The notes beneath the pieces are model-generated. The model made no database searches. It had not been told where the DNA came from and was given only the letters and a program-made list of their open reading frames with translations. The translations under genes and the position numbers were made by a program. 17,669 bases of DNA. Origin: Actinomycetota bacterium (GTDB lineage: Bacteria; Actinomycetota; Actinomycetes; Nanopelagicales; Nanopelagicaceae). This document shows positions 8,117 to 15,314 of the stretch, piece after piece (position 1 is the stretch's first letter; every line of letters starts with the position of its first letter). Where the stretch lies: the NCBI GenBank assembly GCA_947480375.1, contig CANKCX010000003.1, forward strand, positions 1 through 17,669, in the 5' to 3' direction.

Positions 8117-8697
8117 TGAGTGCCCCACACATTCTTGTCGTAGATAACTTTGATTCATTTGTCTATAACTTAGTAAATTATTTAAATCAGTTAGGCGCAA
8201 CTACTACGGTGGTTCGAAATGATGAACTAAATGCCGTTAATTACTCAGATTACGATGGAATATTAATTTCTCCTGGCCCAGGACACCCAAGTGAAGCCGC
8301 TGGAACTTTAGATGCAATTAAATTTGCAACCGAAAATTCAAAGCCGTTACTTGGAATCTGTTTAGGACATCAAGCGATTGGTGAAATATTTGGCGGAACC
8401 GTAGATCGGGCGCCAGAACTCTTGCACGGAAAAATTTCGCATATTCACCATACAGAAACTGGAATTTTCCAGGATATTCCACAAGATTATGTGGCCATTA
8501 GGTATCACTCACTAGCAATAGAAGAAGCGGGTTTCCCAGAAGTATTGGAAGTTACTGCAAGATCAGAATCTGGTGTAATCATGGGCGTACGCCACAAAAC
8601 ATTGCCAATCGAGGGCGTGCAGTTCCATCCAGAATCTATTTTGACCGAACATGGCCACAAACTATTACAGAATTGGCTTGATCAAATAACTAAGTAA
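8116..8697 (+). CDS. trpG: Anthranilate synthase component II (glutamine amidotransferase)
   Basis: Class-I glutamine amidotransferase that releases ammonia from glutamine for TrpE. It has 193 residues. The catalytic triad is C82 (GICLGHQAIGE), H171 and E173 (GVQFHPES); the N-terminal VVDNFDSFVYNL and oxyanion SPGPGHP blocks are typical. The start is the ATG sharing its A with the trpD stop, with GGAG 7 nt upstream; an in-frame codon 36 bp earlier lies inside trpD. TrpG and PabA are close relatives, and one subunit often serves both anthranilate and p-aminobenzoate synthases. No pabB is in the window, so that dual use is possible but unproven. It is convergent with kynU, 1 nt between the stop codons. 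Confidence 0.95.
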   Translation: MSAPHILVVDNFDSFVYNLVNYLNQLGATTTVVRNDELNAVNYSDYDGILISPGPGHPSEAAGTLDAIKFATENSKPLLGICLGHQAIGEIFGGTVDRAPELLHGKISHIHHTETGIFQDIPQDYVAIRYHSLAIEEAGFPEVLEVTARSESGVIMGVRHKTLPIEGVQFHPESILTEHGHKLLQNWLDQITK

Positions 8698-8709
8698 ATC
8701 AAGTTACTT
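8692..8709. terminator. weak hairpin spanning the trpG and kynU stop codons
   Basis: AAGTAA (8692-8697) and TTACTT (8704-8709) form a perfect 6-bp inverted repeat with a 6-nt loop, directly over the two convergent stops. Rightward, the stem runs into TT. The stem is nearly all A-T and there is no real T-tract, so stability is low; a role as a bidirectional terminator is only a possibility. Confidence 0.2.
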
Positions 8710-9973
8710 TTGAATTTGTATTTTCGACTTTCTCATATTGTCTTGTAGAAACTAAATCACGAAGACGTTGAAAGCCATCCCAAATTTCTACATATGAATT
8801 TTGAAGAGGAGATATCGCCAGCCGAACTGAATTAGGTGCGCGATAATCTGGAATTACATCAGCAAAGGCGCGAAGTGCAAAAGCAATTCGTTTGGCATCT
8901 GGGTGAACCAGAGAGACATGTCCGCCGCGTTCTTTAGCGTTTCGGGGAGTGTTTAATGTAAATCCAAGTGGTGCCAACCAAGCGTCATAGAGGTCAATCA
9001 TCATCTGAGTTCCTTTGGCACATTTTTCTTCTATATTTCTTATGCCGGCTTCTTCAATAATTCCGAATGAAGTTTGAACCGAACGCAATGCAATAATTGA
9101 TGGCGTTGCAATCTGAAAACCAGCAAGTCCTGAAGCCTTTTTAAATGTAGAACCCATTTCGAATTGATTCTCTTGGGCATGCCAGCCTTGTATCGGAACT
9201 TGAAGTTCGCTTTGCACGCGCTTGGCAACATACATCCAGGCAGGAGAACCAGGACCAGAACTTCCAAATTTATAGGTGCAACCAACTGCTAAATCAATGC
9301 CATCTCTATCGAACTGTAAATCAAGCGCGCCAACCGCGTGACTGCAATCCCAGATTGTTAATGCGCCATATTTTCGCGCCATATCTGTAATCGCCTTTAC
9401 ATCATTTCTTGCTCCCGAGCGATATTGAATAACTTCAAATGAAACGAAGGCAACATCATCACTTAAGTATTTTTCAAGAATTTCAGGAGTGATACGTTCA
9501 TGAGTTGAAATTGCGGGATCTTCATTGTTAATTGTTATTAAGTTTAAACCACGTTCTTTGGCATATCCTTGCAAGATATATCTATCAGTCGGAAAATTCG
9601 CCTCATCAATGATTATTGTTTTTCGACCTGGGCGTGCGGCAAGTGCGGCGCCTGCTAATTGATAAAAATTAATTGAAGTTGTATCTGTAGCTAAAACTTG
9701 TCCTGGGGCAGCGCCTAGCGTTGCGCTTCCAATTAAATCTCCAGTTGTGAATGGCTCTTCAATCCAATCATTCCAACCCTCGACAACTTTGCTACCCCAA
9801 TCATTAATCAAGTAATCGTTAATAACCTTGATTGTTTTGTGAGGAAGGCGGCCAAGCGAATTGCCATCTAGATAGCAAACATTGGCATCGCCAATAAAGA
9901 ATTCGGAGCGATATTTACCTAGTGGATCATTCGCATCTAATTCCAGCGCAAATTCTCTATCTGTAACCTTCAT
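8699..9973 (-). CDS. kynU: Kynureninase
   Basis: PLP-dependent hydrolase that splits L-kynurenine into anthranilate and L-alanine (or 3-hydroxykynurenine into 3-hydroxyanthranilate). It is 424 residues, normal length. Family blocks are visible: CYLDGNSLG (33-41), DEANFPTDRYIL (123-134), WDCSHAVGA (208-216, with PLP-contacting D209 and H212) and GCTYKFGSSGPGSPA (231-245), where K235 is the Schiff-base lysine. No tryptophan 2,3-dioxygenase or kynurenine formamidase is in the window, so kynurenine would come from genes elsewhere or from outside the cell. The position beside trpD/trpG suggests that the anthranilate could be reused for tryptophan. The start ATG lies 36 bp from the divergent ABC-F gene and directly after a leaderless-type promoter. 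Confidence 0.94.
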   Translation of the reverse strand: MKVTDREFALELDANDPLGKYRSEFFIGDANVCYLDGNSLGRLPHKTIKVINDYLINDWGSKVVEGWNDWIEEPFTTGDLIGSATLGAAPGQVLATDTTSINFYQLAGAALAARPGRKTIIIDEANFPTDRYILQGYAKERGLNLITINNEDPAISTHERITPEILEKYLSDDVAFVSFEVIQYRSGARNDVKAITDMARKYGALTIWDCSHAVGALDLQFDRDGIDLAVGCTYKFGSSGPGSPAWMYVAKRVQSELQVPIQGWHAQENQFEMGSTFKKASGLAGFQIATPSIIALRSVQTSFGIIEEAGIRNIEEKCAKGTQMMIDLYDAWLAPLGFTLNTPRNAKERGGHVSLVHPDAKRIAFALRAFADVIPDYRAPNSVRLAISPLQNSYVEIWDGFQRLRDLVSTRQYEKVENTNSKVT

Positions 9974-10009
9974 TTACCTACTCTAGCAATCGTCAAATAC
10001 TCTTGGGCA
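9974..10009. promoter_or_regulatory. 36-bp divergent promoter for kynU and the ABC-F gene, both apparently leaderless
   Basis: Leftward, TAGAGT (plus-strand 9980-9985) ends exactly 6 nt before the kynU ATG and carries an upstream TGC, an extended -10. Rightward, TACTCT (9998-10003) ends exactly 6 nt before the ATG at 10010. Both predicted transcription starts fall on the A of the start codon. The gap has no room for 5' leaders or SD sequences, and each -35 region would overlap the opposite gene's promoter or coding start. Confidence 0.55.
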
Positions 10010-11791
10010 ATGGCCGGCCGAAATTTATTGAACCTCGAATCAGTATCGAAGGCCTTTGATATCCGCGCTTTATTAGAGAACGTATCGCTCGGCGTAAATG
10101 AAGCCGAAAGAATTGGCGTGGTTGGTCGAAATGGTGGCGGTAAGAGCACTCTCTTAAAAGTTATGGCTGGAATTGAACCACCTGATGCTGGGCGCATTTC
10201 TAAAGCCGGTTCAGTAAATATTGGAATCTTGAGCCAGACTGATGGTGTTGATGAAGACTCGCTTGTACGTGATGTAGTTCTTGGAGATTTAAAAAGCCAT
10301 GAATGGGCCGGCGATGCAAAAGTACGCGAAGTATTAACCGGACTCTTTGGTGGATTTACTGAAGAGTTATTGGATCGCAAAATTTCATATCTCTCTGGTG
10401 GCGAACGCAGACGCGTTAACTTGGCGAAATTATTAATTGCAGATTTTGATTTAGTCCTTTTGGATGAACCAACAAACCATCTTGATGTTGAGGGTGTTGC
10501 TTGGCTAGCAAATTATATAAAGCGAAATACCAAATTAGCTGTTGTAGTAATTACGCACGATCGCTGGTTCTTGGATGAAGTATCCGAACAGATTTGGGAA
10601 GTTGTAGATGGAAAAGTTTTGGCATATGAGGGTGGATATTCCGCATATGTTCTTTCAAAGGCCGAACGCGCTCGGCAAGTAACAGTTGAAGATGGCAAAC
10701 GAAATATGTTGATTCGAAAAGAACTTGCGTGGTTGCGACGTGGCGCTCCTGCTCGAACTGCAAAGCCAAAATTTCGAATTGAAGCGGCAAACACCTTGAT
10801 TGCAAATGAGCCACCTCCACGAAATGAAACCGAACTACTAAATTTTGCAGCAAATAGATTAGGCAATACTGTCTTTGAAATTCACCAAGCAACAATTAAA
10901 GCTGGCGACAAATTGATCCTGGATGACTTGTATTGGAATGTCGGTCCGGGTGATCGCATCGGGATTGTTGGGGTAAATGGCGCTGGTAAAACAACTTTAA
11001 TCAGAGCGCTGCTAAATCAGATCGCACCAACCGCGGGAAAAATAACTACTGGCGTTACGGTTAAACCAGCCTTCCTATCGCAACACTTAGAAGAATTAGA
11101 TCCAACTTGGCGAGTGTTGGAAGCTGTTGAAAAAGTGGCAAATCAAGTTCAACTAGGTAATGGCAAAGAACTTTCTGCTAGTCAATTGTGTGAGCGACTT
11201 GGTTTTAACACTGATTCACAATGGACACCGGTTGGCGATCTATCAGGTGGCGAGCGTCGACGCTTGCAACTCACCCGGCTATTGATGGATAGCCCAAATG
11301 TTTTATTACTTGATGAACCAACAAATGATTTTGACGTTGAAACATTAACCGCCCTTGAAGATTTGCTTGATTCATTTGGTGGAACGTTATTGGTTATTTC
11401 ACACGACAGATATTTTCTTGAGAGAGTTTGCGATCGCTTTGTTGGCTTGCTTGGTGATAATAAATTGCGCGATTTGCCCGGTGGAATTGAAGAGTATTTG
11501 AAGCTGCGGGCTCAGAGTCAGATTTCCAACGGCACACCTGCAGCAAAGAGCAAGAGCTCTAACATTGTCGAAATCCGTGAGGTAAAGAAAGAGATAGCCA
11601 AGCATGAGCGAGCAATTTCTAAACTTGATTTAGAGATTACCGAATTAGAGAGCGCGCAAGAAGATTTAGCCTTTGATCATGAGAAGCTCGCAAAAAACAT
11701 GGAAGAATTAGCGCAACGTGCCACTTTGAAATCTGAAGCCGAAGAGTTATGGCTTCAAGCAATTTCGAAATTAGAGGAGCTAGAAAATTAA
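10010..11791 (+). CDS. ABC-F family ATPase, Uup-like
   Basis: A soluble protein with two fused ATP-binding cassettes and no membrane domain, 593 residues. Cassette 1 has Walker A GRNGGGKST (39-47), signature LSGGE (128-132) and Walker B LVLLDEP (148-154). Cassette 2 has GVNGAGKTT (321-329), LSGGE (411-415) and LLLDEP (432-437). The inter-cassette linker (about 215-285) includes WLRRGAPARTAKPK, typical of Uup. A charged, helical C-terminal tail (about 515-593) looks like the Uup coiled-coil domain. ABC-F proteins act on the ribosome, and Uup has also been linked to DNA-structure phenotypes; antibiotic-resistance members exist but the tail argues for Uup. The start fits family N-termini and the leaderless promoter. 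It is probably co-transcribed with the membrane protein that follows. Confidence 0.93.
   Translation: MAGRNLLNLESVSKAFDIRALLENVSLGVNEAERIGVVGRNGGGKSTLLKVMAGIEPPDAGRISKAGSVNIGILSQTDGVDEDSLVRDVVLGDLKSHEWAGDAKVREVLTGLFGGFTEELLDRKISYLSGGERRRVNLAKLLIADFDLVLLDEPTNHLDVEGVAWLANYIKRNTKLAVVVITHDRWFLDEVSEQIWEVVDGKVLAYEGGYSAYVLSKAERARQVTVEDGKRNMLIRKELAWLRRGAPARTAKPKFRIEAANTLIANEPPPRNETELLNFAANRLGNTVFEIHQATIKAGDKLILDDLYWNVGPGDRIGIVGVNGAGKTTLIRALLNQIAPTAGKITTGVTVKPAFLSQHLEELDPTWRVLEAVEKVANQVQLGNGKELSASQLCERLGFNTDSQWTPVGDLSGGERRRLQLTRLLMDSPNVLLLDEPTNDFDVETLTALEDLLDSFGGTLLVISHDRYFLERVCDRFVGLLGDNKLRDLPGGIEEYLKLRAQSQISNGTPAAKSKSSNIVEIREVKKEIAKHERAISKLDLEITELESAQEDLAFDHEKLAKNMEELAQRATLKSEAEELWLQAISKLEELEN
11774..11779 (+). 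promoter_or_regulatory. ribosome binding site in front of an ATT codon
   Basis: GAGGAG lies inside the end of the ABC-F gene, 7 nt before ATT at 11787. No ATG, GTG or TTG in the downstream frame is placed to use it; the first one, GTG at 11844, is 64 nt away. This spacing is the main evidence for non-canonical initiation of the next gene. Confidence 0.5.
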
Positions 11792-12737
11792 CAGTTCACA
11801 CCAACATGTTGCCCGCCTAGAAGCGCTTGCTGCAATCTCTGGTGTGATGATTGCTTTGCAATCACGTGCAAATGGCGAACTTTCACATCTACTTGGAAAC
11901 AGCACAGAAGCGGCCCTAGTTTCATTTGGATCAGGCCTAATAGTTATTTCGCTAATCGCACCATTTAATAACTCAATAAAACAAGGAATGCGCAATCTGC
12001 GTGAGGCAGTTAATGTTCGGGCAATTCCACGCTGGCGATTATTTGCTGGAGTACTAGGTGGAAGTTTTGTCGCACTACAAACTCAAGTTGTTCCACTAAT
12101 TGGTGTTGCACTTTATTCCGTTGCTTCAATTGCAGGGCAGACAGCGATGTCACTTGTCGTCGATCGAATTGGCTTAACTGGCGGAGGCAAGAAATTAATC
12201 TCGAAGCGACGTGTAACAGCGGCGCTCATTACGGTTTTCGCTGTATTCATTTCGGTGCTAGATCGCATTTCGCTCGCTTCCTTCTCGATAGTCGCTGTTG
12301 CGTTGGCAACTCTTGCGGGCGCACTAGTAGGTGTACAACGCGCGCTAAATGGCCAGATCAATGAACATTCAAAGGCCAGTTTCACTACTTCGTTTCTGAA
12401 TTTCTTTATGGGAACCACAACGTTAGTGATCTTGTTATTTGCGCTCTTGATTTTAAAAGGTGATGCCATTGCCCCACTTCCAAGTGGACCTTGGTGGATT
12501 TATACGGGCGGAACAGTTGGCGTGATTTATATAGCTTTCACATCGACAATTGTTCAACATCTAGGGGTTCTGACCTTTACTTTATTTAGTGTGGGTGGAA
12601 CTTTAATTGGCTCGCTTTTGATTGATATCTTCTCGCCGACAAATGGAAATACAGTTTCATGGTATTTAGTTACAGGCATTGCATTGACTTACTTGGGTGT
12701 TATTACCGGGGGACAATCCCGATTATTTAAACGCTAG
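11787..12737 (+). CDS. DMT-superfamily membrane protein, YdcZ (DUF606) type
   Basis: A 316-residue protein with about ten hydrophobic segments, resembling the YdcZ branch of the drug/metabolite transporter superfamily; substrate unknown. It is an internal duplication: the first half carries SGVMIALQSRANGEL and the second AGALVGVQRALNGQI, each on a hydrophobic helix. Family-typical GQTAMSLVVDRIGLTGG sits at the end of the first half. The first ordinary start codon, GTG at 11844, would cut the first repeat helix in half. The frame is open back to 11784, and ATT at 11787 has an SD (GAGGAG) at ideal spacing, so I choose that rare start; the conservative alternative is 11844. It overlaps the ABC-F stop by 5 nt and overlaps the convergent malic enzyme gene by 11 nt. 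Confidence 0.82.
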   Translation: MNSSHQHVARLEALAAISGVMIALQSRANGELSHLLGNSTEAALVSFGSGLIVISLIAPFNNSIKQGMRNLREAVNVRAIPRWRLFAGVLGGSFVALQTQVVPLIGVALYSVASIAGQTAMSLVVDRIGLTGGGKKLISKRRVTAALITVFAVFISVLDRISLASFSIVAVALATLAGALVGVQRALNGQINEHSKASFTTSFLNFFMGTTTLVILLFALLILKGDAIAPLPSGPWWIYTGGTVGVIYIAFTSTIVQHLGVLTFTLFSVGGTLIGSLLIDIFSPTNGNTVSWYLVTGIALTYLGVITGGQSRLFKR

Positions 12738-14115
12738 TTTTTCCTGCTTGCTTCACAGCTTCGGCAACTTTAGTTACAACTTGAGTATCAAAAACACTTG
12801 GAACAATAAAATTTGCATTCAATTGCTCGGCACTTACACAAGATGAGATTGCATCAGCCGCAGCAACAAGCATTGCATCAGTAATCTTTGTTATGCGGCC
12901 ATCTAGCAAACCGCGAAAGATTCCGGGAAATGCAAGAACATTATTAATTTGGTTTGGCTGATCACTTCGTCCAGTTGCAACCACCGCAGCGTATTTGCGT
13001 GCAATTGTTGGATCAATCTCTGGATCTGGATTTGCAAGTGCAAAAACTATGGATCCGCTAGCCATTGCAGCGATATCTGATTCCTTCAATACATCAGGGG
13101 CGCTTACTCCGATGAAAATATCGGCGCCAATCATTGCTTCAGAGATACTTCCTCGGAAGTCACCTGGCGAACAATTATCAACAAACCAATTACGCATCTC
13201 TTCATCGCCAGCTTTATGTTCCGAAACCAGACCATCTTTGTCGTAACCAATTATGTGTTTAGCGCCGCTTGCTACCAATAACCGCGCGATTGCCGTACCG
13301 GCTGCACCAGCACCACTCATTACAATCTTTGCGGTTGCAAGATCTTTCTTAACAAACTTAAGGGCATTTGTAAGCGCCGCAAGAACAACAATCGCGGTTC
13401 CGTGTTGGTCATCATGGAATACCGGAATATCCAACAAATCACGCAGTCTTCGTTCAATTTCAAAACAACGAGGAGCTGAAATATCTTCAAGATTTATTCC
13501 GCCATAAACCGGAGCAATGATTTGTACAGTTCTTACGATCTCATCGACATCTTGAGTATCTAAACAAACTGGCCAAGCATCTACATCAGCAAAACGCTTG
13601 AAGAGCGCTGCTTTTCCTTCCATAACTGGGAGCGCTGCTTCTGGCCCAATATTTCCAAGACCCAGAACAGCCGAACCATCGGTAACAACCGCAACCGTAT
13701 TTCGTTTAATAGTTAAGCGCCGGGCATCAGATTTATCTGCGGCGATAGCTTGTGAAATGCGTGCAACACCTGGGGTATATGCACGAGATAAATCATCACG
13801 AGTTTTCAGAGGAACCTTAGATTGAATTTCAATCTTTCCACCAAGGTGTAATAGGAAAGTGCGATCACTGACTTTGCGCACTACAAGTTCTGGATGGCTT
13901 GCTATCGAAGCGGTAATTGCATCAGCATGCTCTGCATCAATTGCATCACAAGTTACATCTATAACAACGTGGTCTAAGAATGATTCAACAACGTCTAATG
14001 CGGTTATTGCTGCACCGGCAGCAGTAATTGCAGTTGTAACTTCAGCAACAGGTTGGGCAGAAGGAGGACCTTCAACACGAATTGTTATGCCGTAACCAGG
14101 GCTAGTTGATGCCAT
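12727..14115 (-). CDS. Malic enzyme (malate dehydrogenase, decarboxylating) with N-terminal ACT domain
   Basis: Oxidatively decarboxylates malate to pyruvate with NAD(P) reduction. It has 462 residues. Residues about 8-85 look like an ACT-type ligand-binding domain (GYGITIRVEGPPSAQ, then repeated beta-alpha elements). The catalytic part follows: Y113 in SRAYTPGVA, K168 in VMEGKAALF, metal ligands E210-D211 (NLEDISAP) and D235 (VFHDDQHGTA), and the dinucleotide fold GAGAAGTA (268-275). There is no phosphotransacetylase-like C-terminal domain, unlike the long MaeB form. The ACT domain implies control by a small molecule, perhaps an amino acid, which cannot be identified here. It starts 3 nt after the upp stop and is probably co-transcribed with it. 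NAD versus NADP preference is not resolved. Confidence 0.92.
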   Translation of the reverse strand: MASTSPGYGITIRVEGPPSAQPVAEVTTAITAAGAAITALDVVESFLDHVVIDVTCDAIDAEHADAITASIASHPELVVRKVSDRTFLLHLGGKIEIQSKVPLKTRDDLSRAYTPGVARISQAIAADKSDARRLTIKRNTVAVVTDGSAVLGLGNIGPEAALPVMEGKAALFKRFADVDAWPVCLDTQDVDEIVRTVQIIAPVYGGINLEDISAPRCFEIERRLRDLLDIPVFHDDQHGTAIVVLAALTNALKFVKKDLATAKIVMSGAGAAGTAIARLLVASGAKHIIGYDKDGLVSEHKAGDEEMRNWFVDNCSPGDFRGSISEAMIGADIFIGVSAPDVLKESDIAAMASGSIVFALANPDPEIDPTIARKYAAVVATGRSDQPNQINNVLAFPGIFRGLLDGRITKITDAMLVAAADAISSCVSAEQLNANFIVPSVFDTQVVTKVAEAVKQAGKTSV

Positions 14116-14118
14116 GTA

Positions 14119-14757
14119 TTACACGACTCCGTAAAGTCGGTCACCAGCATCGCCGAGGCCGGGAACGATATATCCCTTTTCATTTAATTTTTCATCAAGA
14201 GCGCCGGTGACAATTGTGATTGGCAAATTCTTTCCAGCAAATTCTTTCTCAAGAAGTGCAATTCCTTCAGGCGCTGCAAGAATCGTGATTGCAGTTATAT
14301 CCGTTGCACCTCGATCAAGTAAGTAATTGATTGCAGAAATTAGCGTGCCACCCGTAGCAAGCATCGGATCAAGGATGTAACACTGACGGCCAGTTAAATC
14401 ATCCGGCAGACGATTTGCGTAGGTAGAAGGTTGAAGAGTGTCGTGATCACGAATCATTCCTAGAAAACCAACTTCGGCAGTTGGCATAAGACGTGTCATG
14501 CCTTCAAGCATTCCCAGACCAGCGCGCAAGATTGGGACAACAACAGGTTTTGGTTTGGTAAGTGCAACACCATTTGCCATAGCAACAGGAGTCTTAACTG
14601 TCACCGGAGTTGTGCGAACTTCGCGGGTAGCTTCGTAAGCCAATAACGTAACGATTTCCTCGGTTAATTGCCGAAATGTTGGGGAGTTAGTTTTCTCATC
14701 ACGAAGTACGGTCAACTTATGTGCAAGCAATGGATGGTTCGCTACATGAATCTTCAC
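14119..14757 (-). CDS. upp: Uracil phosphoribosyltransferase
   Basis: Pyrimidine salvage enzyme: uracil plus PRPP gives UMP and pyrophosphate. The 212-residue length is typical. The PRPP-binding motif is at residues 127-140 ([14 protein letters not shown]), the uracil-binding C-terminus reads [11 protein letters not shown], and [13 protein letters not shown] (71-83) is also diagnostic. The start is a GTG that follows a leaderless-type -10 element by 7 nt. It heads a two-gene transcript with the ACT-domain malic enzyme (3-nt gap) and is divergent from the tadA-associated gene. A upp-tadA neighbourhood is one I recall from other actinobacteria such as Streptomyces. Confidence 0.96.
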   Translation of the reverse strand: MKIHVANHPLLAHKLTVLRDEKTNSPTFRQLTEEIVTLLAYEATREVRTTPVTVKTPVAMANGVALTKPKPVVVPILRAGLGMLEGMTRLMPTAEVGFLGMIRDHDTLQPSTYANRLPDDLTGRQCYILDPMLATGGTLISAINYLLDRGATDITAITILAAPEGIALLEKEFAGKNLPITIVTGALDEKLNEKGYIVPGLGDAGDRLYGVV

Positions 14758-14770
14758 GACTCATACCTTA
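14758..14770 (-). promoter_or_regulatory. candidate leaderless promoter of upp
   Basis: On the minus strand TAAGGT (plus-strand 14765-14770) ends 7 nt before the GTG start of upp, placing the expected transcription start on or next to the start codon. There is no SD between them. A weaker rightward TAGTGT at 14804-14809 could serve the divergent tadA-associated gene. Confidence 0.45.
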
Positions 14771-14839
14771 CTCGCGCTAATGGGGCTTGTCGCTCGCCCG
14801 CTTTAGTGTCAGTATGAAGTCCTGCAAACTCGACGAATC

Positions 14840-14848
14840 GGAGGTGAG
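14840..14848 (+). promoter_or_regulatory. strong ribosome binding site for the tadA-associated gene
   Basis: GGAGGTGAG lies 4 nt before the ATG at 14853, the best anti-16S match in the window. It selects 14853 over in-frame upstream codons (ATG at 14814, TTG at 14787), which would add residues unlike the family N-terminus. This gene therefore has a normal leadered start, in contrast to its neighbours. Confidence 0.75.
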
Positions 14849-14852
14849 CGTA

Positions 14853-15311
14853 ATGGCTGAAGATTTTGGGATTATTGCGTGGCACGAAGATGGTCGCTGG
14901 AACGTGGCAGAAATTACACATGCGCGAGACCTTGGTTCGATTATGGATCAACTTAATTCACAAGCCACAAATGGTGGCGCAATTGCACTCGTAGCAATCG
15001 AAGAAGATTATTTCATTGTCGCAAGAGCGCTTGGCTCACATATGCAAATGATGATTAGCGATGTTACTTATGCTCTTGAATCAGATCTTGCAACAGATTT
15101 AATTGAAGCTCTTGATCTACCTTTCCCAGAAGAAGATGATGATTCACAACCGGGTGGCGATATTGATCTGCTTGCCGATTTAGGTATGAGCGCTATGGAA
15201 CTTGAAGCGCTTTGCGATGATCCTGAATTATTTCCTGATGAACAGTTAGATGCGATTGCATCCAAATTAGGATTTGGAAATCAATTTGCTGAACTTTATG
15301 AAGGTCAATAA
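14853..15311 (+). CDS. tRNA adenosine deaminase-associated protein
   Basis: A 152-residue acidic protein of unknown biochemical role, named for its consistent position next to tadA in actinobacteria. The N-terminus (EDFGIIAWHEDGRW), the central EEDYFIVARALG / ISDVTYALE region and the C-terminal DLLADLGMSAMELEALCDD / DEQLDAIASKLGFG blocks agree with my memory of this family. There is no signal peptide, membrane segment or catalytic motif. A run of acidic residues (EEDDD) lies near residue 90-95. It ends 3 nt before the TTG of tadA, so the two are surely co-transcribed, consistent with a functional partnership. This is the strongest lineage marker in the window for Actinomycetota. Confidence 0.88.
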   Translation: MAEDFGIIAWHEDGRWNVAEITHARDLGSIMDQLNSQATNGGAIALVAIEEDYFIVARALGSHMQMMISDVTYALESDLATDLIEALDLPFPEEDDDSQPGGDIDLLADLGMSAMELEALCDDPELFPDEQLDAIASKLGFGNQFAELYEGQ

Positions 15312-15314
15312 AGA

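Noticed and set aside
12707..12721. CGGG...CCCG hairpin near the end of the YdcZ-type gene as a terminator
   Set aside because: Only 4 bp, entirely inside coding sequence of that gene, and the T-run at 12738-12742 is too far downstream to belong to it.
12995..14095. Long open frames antisense to the malic enzyme gene
   Set aside because: Low-complexity Ala/Ser/Pro/Arg translations with no motifs or SD, explained as shadows of the real gene; the same holds for frames opposite trpE, kynU and the ABC-F gene.
14814..14852. In-frame ATG at 14814 as the start of the tadA-associated protein
   Set aside because: No SD in front of it, and it lies only a few nt after a possible -10 box so it may not even be on the mRNA; the family N-terminus matches the 14853 start with GGAGGTGAG.
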